Assembly: GCA_900546845.1 (NCBI GenBank)
Contig: UREK01000022.1
Coordinates: forward strand, 1-37,528
Source of the DNA: an uncultured Eubacteriales bacterium
Lineage (GTDB): Bacteria > Bacillota > Clostridia > Christensenellales > CAG-138
DNA length: 37,528 nucleotides
Direction: 5' to 3'
The notes under the pieces were generated by a model. That model searched no databases. It saw nothing but the letters and a program-made list of their open reading frames with translations, and was not told the origin of the DNA. Positions 31,989 to 37,528 of the stretch are shown here, piece after piece; the first letter of the stretch is position 1; every line of letters starts with the position of its first letter. The translations under genes were made by a program, and so were the position numbers.

Positions 31989-32033
31989 TGGTAGCGGCGA
32001 TATGACTCGAACACATGACACTCCGGGTATGAA
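31989..32033 (-). pseudogene. 3'-half remnant of tRNA-Met (anticodon CAT), possible attachment-site scar
   Basis: Read on the minus strand, this 45-nt segment has an anticodon loop TTCATAC, 3' anticodon stem CCGGA, variable loop GTGTC, T arm ATGTG-TTCGAGT-CATAT, acceptor strand CGCCGCT, base A and encoded CCA. The bases before it (ATGCA) cannot pair with CCGGA, and no acceptor 5' strand AGCGGCG lies upstream, so the 5' half is missing. The break falls at the anticodon loop, as when a tRNA-targeting integrase leaves an attachment site. A T-rich hairpin follows on the minus strand. I see no integrase gene in the window. Confidence 0.6.
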
Positions 32034-32082
32034 TGCATTTGTGGATGCCTTTCGGGCAGACATATTGGATTTTGAAAAACAC

Positions 32083-32110
32083 TTGACGGCGTTAAATATA
32101 ATGATATAAA
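32083..32110 (+). promoter_or_regulatory. Promoter of the glycine riboswitch transcript
   Basis: TTGACG (32083-32088), 16-base spacer, TATAAA (32105-32110), about 40 bases before the first aptamer. Confidence 0.6.
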
Positions 32111-32149
32111 TGAATACTCTTTGAAAACTGAAAACAATACCGGATGAAT

Positions 32150-32313
32150 GATCCGGGAGAGATTGTGCATCGCACAACGCCGAAGGGGACAAAAACTCTC
32201 AGGCAAAAGGGCCGGATCAGGACGAAGCTCCGGAAAAATATGGCGTTGCCATATGCCGAAGGTGCAACCTGCTTGTCGCAGGCGGTGGGGAATCTCTCAG
32301 GAATAAACGGAGA
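32150..32313 (+). promoter_or_regulatory. Tandem glycine riboswitch (two aptamers)
   Basis: Aptamer 1 (32150-32218) is closed by ATCCGG/CCGGAT and has GGGAGAG, GCCGAAGGGG and CTCTCAGGCAAAAGG. Aptamer 2 (about 32227-32313) is closed by CTCCG/CGGAG and has ATGCCGAAGGTGCAACC and TCTCTCAGGAATAAACGG. These are the conserved elements of the cooperative gcvT-type riboswitch, which turns on glycine cleavage genes when glycine is plentiful. Here only a fragment of gcvT follows, so the switch is orphaned. Confidence 0.93.
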
Positions 32314-32353
32314 CACAAAAATTCCAAAAGGAATCTTTGTGCCTTTTTTGTTT
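32314..32353 (+). terminator. Riboswitch-controlled terminator
   Basis: CACAAAAATTCC (32314-32325) pairs with GGAATCTTTGTG (32330-32341) around AAAA, followed by CCTTTTTTGTTT. It directly follows aptamer 2 and is the expected expression platform. Confidence 0.88.
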
Positions 32354-32364
32354 CACCACGCTGA

Positions 32365-32580
32365 CTAACAAGACCAATCAATAAGGAACTTCTCAGCATC
32401 CTTTCCGGCGGGGAAGCGCTCACCGAACCAATGAAAAATGCCCTGAATACCTTGCAGTTTGAAGCGCGCACCGTGCAGATCGCAAAAACCGGGTATACCG
32501 GAGAACCTCTCGGGTATGAGGTGTATATCAAGAGGAGAAAAACATTGAAACCGGCGGTGAACGGCCCGCGAAAGCGTTAA
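32365..32580 (+). pseudogene. gcvT: gcvT (aminomethyltransferase) internal fragment
   Basis: A frame open from 32365 to TAA 32580 encodes LSGGEALTEPMKNALNTLQF and TVQIAKTGYTGEPLGYEVYI, which matches the central GcvT region around the conserved TGYTGE motif. The N-terminal half (start codon, folate-binding part) and the C-terminal barrel are missing. Past the motif the frame degrades (RRKTLKPAV); a neighbouring frame stays open toward 32613. GcvT is the T-protein of the glycine cleavage system, the normal target of this riboswitch class. The fragment runs to within about 33 bases of repeat copy B, suggesting that the insertion or recombination which placed copy B here destroyed the gcv operon (inference). 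Confidence 0.65.
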
Positions 32581-32687
32581 CGCTAATCAAAAAGGCGGCA
32601 GAAAACCATCTTAAATGCACAAAAGGATATAGTGCCGAAAAGCCCAGATGTTATCTGGGCGTTTTCGTTATTATGTTTAATTGGTTC

Positions 32688-32716
32688 TTGACAGTATATC
32701 CATTATTGGATAAAAT
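32688..32716 (+). promoter_or_regulatory. Promoter in repeat copy B
   Basis: TTGACA (32688-32693), 17-base spacer, TAAAAT (32711-32716); the TATCC/GGATA inverted pair is kept although the surrounding bases differ from copy A. Confidence 0.75.
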
Positions 32717-32803
32717 AAAATTAAATAAATTTTTCGCAATAAAAACAAAAGCCTCTATATTTTGTTCTATGAGATGAATCTATTAAAATGCAGGAGGCTA
32801 ACT

Positions 32804-33222
32804 ATGTATTTTGTATTCAAGGATCTGTTTGGAAACAATTTGTATGATGCCATTATAAATGATACAGTTGAGATTAGCGATGCGTTGTATGCTTTGCCCA
32901 AACGTGACACATTGCATGAAAATTGCAAATAGCGCAGCTGCTGAGTATAATTCACTGCGAGACAATGGATTCCTATCAAGCGCTGAGATATGTAAAATCA
33001 ATGATAGTATAGAAGAATTTCCAAGGTTACCCTTCAAGTTACCCAACAATGCAATCTCAGATGCAAATATTGTAGCTATTCGGGAAATGATGGTTCCACT
33101 GGACTGCACACATCCAAATCTATGAAGGCAGATACCATGACGCTCTTTATACTCTAGATGACATTGTCTGCACTTTAGCATCTTATTTTAATAATAATCA
33201 ACAGGTTGAAGAGGTGAATTGA
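32804..33222 (+). pseudogene. Decayed small gene with two +1 frame shifts (copy B)
   Basis: Same sequence as 20101-20519: GGAGG before ATG 32804, first frame ending at 32932, and the same two later frame changes. That both copies share the same breaks means either the decay came before duplication or the copies have been made uniform since. Confidence 0.55.
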
Positions 33223-33224
33223 GA

Positions 33225-35714
33225 ATGCGCAAGGAACAAAAAAGCGTTTCCCTGAAGTCCTTCCTCCGCCAGCCGGTGCGCGCGCTTTTGCTGCTGGCAT
33301 TTATTGCGGTGCTGTCCTTCGCCTGCGTCTCCCGCACGGCGGAGTATCTCATTGTCCGCCAGGAAGTGGAACGCCTGAGCGGTGCATACCGGGCCGTAGG
33401 GGAGCTAATCCCGTATGAGGGGATGGACGTTTCCGCGGGCGCGGAGGTGGTGCGCGCCAACGCGCATGTAGCCTTTGAGAACATCCAAAGAAGCTGCCTC
33501 GGCTTGCTGACGGAGATGCACAACGCGGACTTGCTCGGTGCCACAGCGCTCAGCAGCGTAGCGCATGACAACCCCGTGCGCAACCTTTCTGCGGACGTAT
33601 TGCTCACAGGGCGGCTGCAAAGCGCAGCGGGCGAGCTGTTGGACGCTTTCACCCACCGGACTACGCTAGAGGTGCTGGTGGACGCGGTGGAAGCTGGGCA
33701 TCCGGAATATGCTGCTGTAGGCGACACTGTTACAATCCGCTACGACCTCAAGCGGGGCGAAGGGGAAAGCGCCGGCGCGTTTAAGGAACGGATCGCGGCG
33801 GAATCCCTTCCCTCCCAGTTGCGGACGGGAGAGCGTTATCTCGTCAGAGCATGGTATAGTATAGACCTTGCGGCATCCTATAACTTTAAGTTGAACTGGC
33901 GGGACGCAGGCAGACTCTTGACGCTCAAGCCGCTGACCGAGCAGGGGGCGCTCTGTTTCCCGTTGGAACAGGGGGCAAGCGTAGATTATAGCGCAGCGGA
34001 GCTCGCCGGGCTCGCGGAAGAACGGACGCGGATGGAGGAGGATCAGCGCTCCGTGGAGATCGTGGGGGCGAAGGACGTGAGCGCGCTGCCTTACGCCCAG
34101 TTGTCCTCGCCAGTCATCCGCTATCACCTGGACGCGGGCCGTTTCCCCAACCTCGATGACGACCACAACGCGCACTCCGTATGCGCGATCACCAGCTGGC
34201 TGGCGGAGCAGCGGGGGCTCGAGCTTGGAGATACGATCAAGGTGACGCTGCGCAACGCCCGGAACGATTATGGGACCTTCGTCTACCGGCAGGAAAGCAT
34301 GGGCGAGTGGGAAGCTTACCCGACGTATGAAGCGGAATATGAGATCGTGGGAACCTATACCCCGATCGTAACAGGATCCCATGACCTGTCGGCTACGTAT
34401 TGGTGCAACCTGATCTTCGTGCCGGATTCCTGCCTGCCGCAGGAATTTGGCCTGCAGGAACGGCCCTATATCGACCGGTACGATTACAGCTTTGTGCTGG
34501 AGTCCGTAAAGGATCAGGAGGCGTTTTTACAGGAGATGGGCGACGCGCTGGAAGCGTTGGGGATCCAGGCTTCCTTCCTTGAGAACAACGCGGGCAACTT
34601 TTTCGCCTCGGCGGATCCGCTGCTGGAAACCGCTGCCTGGAACGTCTCGATCTTCTCCGCGGTGATGCTGCTGACGCTTTGCGGCTCCGCGTTTTTATAC
34701 CTAAGATGGCGTCGGCGCGAGCTCGCGATCCTGCGGGCCCTAGGCGTACCCAGGAAGGCCTGCCTGCGCCAGCTCCTGCTGCCCACGGGGCTGCTCGTGG
34801 TAGCAGGAGCGCTGGCCGGCGTTGCGGGCTGGTATTCTACGCTGGCCAAGCGGGAAGAGCTGCTATCGGCACTCCCGGAGGCTGGGGCAGCCGCGCCTGC
34901 ACCAGCGCTCCTTGCACTCATCGGGCTGCTCGCGGCCATCGCAGGGATATTCCTGCTGTTTGTGGCGCTGGGTGGGGCCGCACTGTTGCGCCGCCCCGTG
35001 CTGGAGCTTTTGCAGGCGAAATCCCGCACAAAGGCGAAAGGGCCGGAAGGCGGGCGTACGGGTGGTGTGGCGGAAACTTCCCTTGCGCCCGGCGTGGCGG
35101 AGGAAAGCGCGCCGGCGCGCCGGCCTGGCCAAGTCGGCGCCATACAGCCACAGGGGAACCGGCAGAACAGCCTACCCGGCGCATGCCGCTACCTCCGCCG
35201 CCAAATCTGCCGGGATGCGGCGAGATCCCTGCTGGCCATCGCGGTGGCTTTGGGCCTGATGCTGGCGCTCGGATACATGCGCCTCACCATCGCGTGCAGC
35301 GCCGCGGAGGCGGACTGGCTTTACGCCACCACCATCGTGCCCGGCGAGATCCTGACAGTCTTTACCCTTTCGGACGAACGGGAAGGGACCATCCCCCATA
35401 CCGTAGTGGCGGAGCTGCAAGAAAGCGGAGACCTCCAGAATATGCTTCTGGAGGGAAAACGCCACTACTCCGCACGAAACGGTGGCCTGGCGGCCGTCGC
35501 AGACGCGGAGGACGGCCCGGAGATCGACGAGACGCGCGTATACCACCTTGCCACAACGATGGTCGGCTTCCAGGATATGGAGGCGTTTATGACAGCCGGC
35601 GCGGGCCGCGCCTTAGGCGAGATCCAGTATGCGGATGGTTGGAACGCGGAACGCTTCCTGTCCCCTGCCGCCAAGGACGCCGTCCCGGTGCTGCTGGAGG
35701 AAAAGGCTGGCTGA
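33225..35714 (+). CDS. FtsX-like ABC permease, lacking the C-terminal FtsX domain (copy B)
   Basis: 829 residues, identical to the product of 20522-23011: one N-terminal helix, a long outer domain, one three-helix FtsX domain at about 485-600, a further helix near 690 and a shortened second outer domain. It also lacks the last FtsX domain and a partner ATPase gene. Complete identity across 2.5 kb indicates a very recent duplication or ongoing gene conversion. Confidence 0.75.
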   Translation: MRKEQKSVSLKSFLRQPVRALLLLAFIAVLSFACVSRTAEYLIVRQEVERLSGAYRAVGELIPYEGMDVSAGAEVVRANAHVAFENIQRSCLGLLTEMHNADLLGATALSSVAHDNPVRNLSADVLLTGRLQSAAGELLDAFTHRTTLEVLVDAVEAGHPEYAAVGDTVTIRYDLKRGEGESAGAFKERIAAESLPSQLRTGERYLVRAWYSIDLAASYNFKLNWRDAGRLLTLKPLTEQGALCFPLEQGASVDYSAAELAGLAEERTRMEEDQRSVEIVGAKDVSALPYAQLSSPVIRYHLDAGRFPNLDDDHNAHSVCAITSWLAEQRGLELGDTIKVTLRNARNDYGTFVYRQESMGEWEAYPTYEAEYEIVGTYTPIVTGSHDLSATYWCNLIFVPDSCLPQEFGLQERPYIDRYDYSFVLESVKDQEAFLQEMGDALEALGIQASFLENNAGNFFASADPLLETAAWNVSIFSAVMLLTLCGSAFLYLRWRRRELAILRALGVPRKACLRQLLLPTGLLVVAGALAGVAGWYSTLAKREELLSALPEAGAAAPAPALLALIGLLAAIAGIFLLFVALGGAALLRRPVLELLQAKSRTKAKGPEGGRTGGVAETSLAPGVAEESAPARRPGQVGAIQPQGNRQNSLPGACRYLRRQICRDAARSLLAIAVALGLMLALGYMRLTIACSAAEADWLYATTIVPGEILTVFTLSDEREGTIPHTVVAELQESGDLQNMLLEGKRHYSARNGGLAAVADAEDGPEIDETRVYHLATTMVGFQDMEAFMTAGAGRALGEIQYADGWNAERFLSPAAKDAVPVLLEEKAG

Positions 35715-35756
35715 AGCACAGTGTAGAAAATGACTGAGCAGTAGGGGGACGCTTCT

Positions 35757-35987
35757 ATGAGGGGTTCAAAAAAGGACGATATGCGAAGCTTTGCCGCCGC
35801 GATAAAGTACTGTATAAGTCTATCGTGGGAAACGTCCCCTTTATATACCTTTTTGCGTGGGCTTGTGTATTTGGCAACCGCCTTTCTGCCGTTTGCCAGC
35901 ATGTACGCGTCAAAACGGTTCATTGATATATTGGCTGCGGCGCAACAGCTCTCGCAGGCTTTTATGAACGCGCTGCTGTTGCTGTAG
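35757..35987 (+). pseudogene. N-terminal stump of an ABC exporter (copy B)
   Basis: Identical to 23054-23284: 76 residues covering only the first membrane helix of a subfamily-B-type exporter, with a GGGGGA ribosome site. Confidence 0.6.
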
Positions 35988-36082
35988 TGGCGCAAAAGTC
36001 ATGTCAAAATCAAATCGCAAGGCATGTCAATGATATTTATGCGCGCAAATGAGCACTGGAGCGAACCTTTTCCAGCGTTTTA

Positions 36083-36115
36083 GGCGGCAAAACGATATGC
36101 GAATGCCGCCTTTTT
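36083..36115 (+). terminator. Terminator inside repeat copy B
   Basis: Same GGCGGCA/TGCCGCC hairpin and T run as 23380-23412. Confidence 0.75.
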
Positions 36116-36135
36116 GAGATGCGTAAAACCCCATA

Positions 36136-36168
36136 CCGATATATCGGCCAATATACCAATATATCGGC
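36136..36168. promoter_or_regulatory. Palindrome and repeated ATATATCGGC motif (copy B)
   Basis: Copy of the motif pair at 23433-23465, with the perfect palindrome CCGATATATCGG and a second half motif 20 bases on. Confidence 0.4.
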
Positions 36169-36173
36169 ATTGA

Positions 36174-36356
36174 AAGACGTGTCGGAATATTTTACGTTGC
36201 CTACGTACGGTCATAAACGCATTTTGGGACAGAGGGAATGTCCGGCTTCTGGAAGAGCTGTTGGGATACCACATCCCGGACAAGCCCTATGCAGGGGAAT
36301 TCATAGATATTTTAGCCGGTTATCTGCGCTCCGCCGGATTCAGCGCAGAGGCATAA
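36174..36356 (+). pseudogene. Unrecognised gene tail (copy B)
   Basis: Same 60-codon frame as 23471-23653 (LLEELLGYHIPD; FIDILAGYLRSAGF), again without a start codon and followed by the terminator-like hairpin at 36366-36398. Confidence 0.35.
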
Positions 36357-36365
36357 CCAAAATAT

Positions 36366-36398
36366 CCTCCCGCCGGCCTCCGCCAGCGGGGGGATTTT
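36366..36398 (+). terminator. Terminator after the gene tail (copy B)
   Basis: Same CCTCCCGC/GCGGGGGG hairpin and ATTTT as 23663-23695. Confidence 0.6.
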
Positions 36399-36671
36399 CA
36401 TATCGTCAGCTCTTGTTCTTCATGTTCACCGCATCAAACGCACCGTTCGCCGCGAGGTCCACTACCAAGGCGCAGCTGAAAATTCTCGTTGGAATGCGGC
36501 AAGGAATTCAACGCCCTTAAAGACCTACATCATGGCTGCGGTGGCCGCCGTGGCCCCGGCATATATAGACAGCATCATCCGCGAAAAAAGGAAGCGTCCA
36601 AATAGCGTGCAACATGGTACAATAAGGACATGAAAGCGACATAGAAAACAGGATAAGAGAGAAAAGTGAAT

Positions 36672-36965
36672 CTGCGTAAAATGTGGAAGCACAACAGGCC
36701 AGATGAGGAAAGGATAAACAGGTCGGGAACACAACGCTGTCTGTGTGAGAAATGCGGGCAACATATACCATAAACTCAAAACAGAGATTCTATTCGGAAG
36801 AAACGCGAGAACTGGCGCCGAAGATGTATTATTCCGGTGTAAGCGGCCGGGGCGTGGGAAAAGCTTTGGGCATGAATAAAGCCAACGTATATAACTAGAT
36901 TAAAAACGGATGAAGTTATGGATAACTCGGCTAGGATTTTTGAGCTGGATGGGCTAGCTCCTGAT
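36672..36965 (+). pseudogene. IS1-type transposase remnant (InsA-like zinc ribbon and HTH)
   Basis: Pieces in different frames line up as one IS1-family N-terminal protein. CVKCGSTTGQMRKG is the first zinc-ribbon half; RSGTQRCLCEKCGQ follows in another frame; TYTINSKQRFYSEETRELAP, then MYYSGVSGRGVGKALGMNKA and NVYN in a third. The expected NVYNWIK reads NVYN-stop-IKNG, with TAG in place of the Trp codon. A further open stretch, DNSARIFELDGLAPDLE, may be the start of the catalytic part (family members have an ELDELYW-like motif). At least two frameshifts and two stops make it dead. Terminal inverted repeats could not be found by eye. Confidence 0.6.
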
Positions 36966-36981
36966 CTGGAACTTCGGCAGC

Positions 36982-37494
36982 GTGGCGGAAACCCGGGCAG
37001 AGCTACAGACTTATGAGGCCAAGCTGGAACGGGTGATGGAGCGGCTAGGGGTAGAAAAATTTGATTATGATTGGACACGGCGCGAGTGCTGGATCGAGTT
37101 CTGGTACAGAGGACAACTATACAAATTTGTGCATAGCGTGGCAAATGCGCAAGCGCATGGAATCGATATATCCAGTATGGTTCCGATGTATTTGCGCAGG
37201 TGGTTCTATCCCTGGAGGACCTCGCGCGCATGGTGGAGCGTGGCATCTATGACCTTGTCTGTATGGGTGGCAGGAATGAAATATCTACCGGAAGCGCAGA
37301 ACATACCATCGTGCTTTGTAGCCATGCAATTTCAGGTCATACCGGAAAATGCAAATACCGTGCAGGAGCGATACAGGAAGCTTGCAAAGGTTGCCCATCC
37401 GGATACCGGAGGGAGTGCGGAACAATTTGAAGCGTTGCAGAAAGCATATCGACAGGCGATGGAATATTTCGTCGAGCGAGGTGACCAAACTTGA
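36982..37494 (+). CDS. J-domain protein of prophage/integrative-element type, with an internal frame excursion
   Basis: 170 residues from GTG 36982 (start uncertain; no clear ribosome site). The N-terminal part has KFDYDWTRRECWIEFWYRGQ and the C-terminus a J-domain-like helix pair with its HPD motif: YRKLAKVAHPDTGGSAEQF. Small J-domain proteins of this make-up occur in phages and integrative elements of Bacillota. Between about 37160 and 37255 the protein-like signal lies in a different frame (QYGSDVFAQVVLSLEDLARM, VERGIYDL), after which WVAGMKYLPEAQNIPSCF returns to the main frame. Two compensating indels, real or sequencing errors, explain this. As read, about 30 residues in the middle are nonsense, so the product may not fold. 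Confidence 0.6.
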   Translation: MAETRAELQTYEAKLERVMERLGVEKFDYDWTRRECWIEFWYRGQLYKFVHSVANAQAHGIDISSMVPMYLRRWFYPWRTSRAWWSVASMTLSVWVAGMKYLPEAQNIPSCFVAMQFQVIPENANTVQERYRKLAKVAHPDTGGSAEQFEALQKAYRQAMEYFVERGDQT

Positions 37495-37528
37495 CCATTG
37501 ACGATCTGAACCGGCTGCGCTTCCTGCG
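37491..37528 (+). CDS. Start of an unidentified gene, cut by the window end
   Basis: TTG 37491 overlaps the stop of the J-domain gene and has GAGGTGA 6 bases upstream. Twelve codons are visible (LTIDDLNRLRFL with the initiator read as Met). Short phage regulators begin in a similar way, but this is too little to name a family. Confidence 0.3.
   Translation, partial: MTIDDLNRLRFL

Larger units (their letters stand above)
32614..36575 (+). repeat. Long direct repeat, copy B (about 3.96 kb)
   Basis: Second copy of the block at 19906-23872, same orientation, constant offset 12703 across the identical core 32783-36506. Its left shoulder still contains the tRNA-Glu terminator hairpin (AAAAGCCCAGA/TCTGGGC), although no tRNA precedes it; this indicates that the ancestral block lay next to a tRNA gene, as copy A does, and that copy B is probably the derived one (inference). 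The left flank is the gcvT scrap and the right flank an IS1-type remnant. Confidence 0.93.

Noticed and set aside
19906..36575. The long repeats considered as a composite transposon
   Set aside because: Neither copy has a transposase gene, terminal inverted repeats or visible target duplications; the only transposase trace lies outside copy B and is dead.

Overview
The window comes from a GC-rich, low-GC-relative Bacillota, most probably a gut Clostridia member. I infer this from clear Shine-Dalgarno sites (AGGAGG type), frequent TTG/GTG starts, sigma-A-like promoters, a tandem glycine riboswitch, lipoprotein solute-binding proteins, and ABC importers of clostridial type. The genus cannot be fixed from the sequence alone.

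Layout. (1) 1-5100, plus strand: the tail of an oligopeptide-importer ATPase, then a cytoplasmic NlpC/P60 endopeptidase, a transglutaminase-like protein, a diaminopimelate-decarboxylase-like enzyme and a D-cysteine-desulfhydrase-family enzyme. Together they look like an operon for taking up and breaking down cell-wall peptides or D-amino acids. (2) 5101-5935: no gene; two 168-169 bp copies of a hairpin-rich MITE-like repeat and a diverged relative. (3) 5936-7320: an Asp/Glu racemase coupled to a P-loop protein of unknown role. (4) 7430-8212, minus strand: a sugar isomerase/epimerase-like TIM barrel. (5) 8376-14301: a LacI-type regulator behind a near-consensus promoter with a perfect palindromic operator, an alpha-glucoside/maltodextrin-type ABC importer (binding protein and two permeases, no ATPase) and a GH77 4-alpha-glucanotransferase. 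(6) 14387-16607: a frameshifted SdpI-family gene, a split two-gene chromate transporter and an unknown membrane-anchored protein. (7) 16819-19781: two glycosyltransferases, followed by tRNA-Glu(CTC).

(8) 19906-36575 is the most unusual part. A block of about 3.97 kb (19906-23872) recurs in the same orientation at 32614-36575. Its inner 3.72 kb looks identical, while its edges have diverged. Each copy holds a decayed small gene, an FtsX-like permease lacking its second half, a 76-residue stump of an ABC exporter, and a further gene tail. Between the copies, on the minus strand, lies a complete dipeptide/oligopeptide importer operon (binding protein, two permeases, two ATPases) ending in a C45-family acyltransferase/amidohydrolase, with a divergent LysR-type regulator. 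Next come a 45-nt remnant matching the 3' half of tRNA-Met(CAT), and a tandem glycine riboswitch with terminator whose gene has been reduced to a gcvT scrap next to the second repeat copy.

(9) 36576-37528: a ruined IS1-type transposase, a J-domain protein of the kind found in prophages and integrative elements, with an internal frame excursion, and the start of another gene. The right half of the window therefore reads as a region repeatedly rearranged by mobile elements and recombination, while the left half is ordinary metabolic chromosome.
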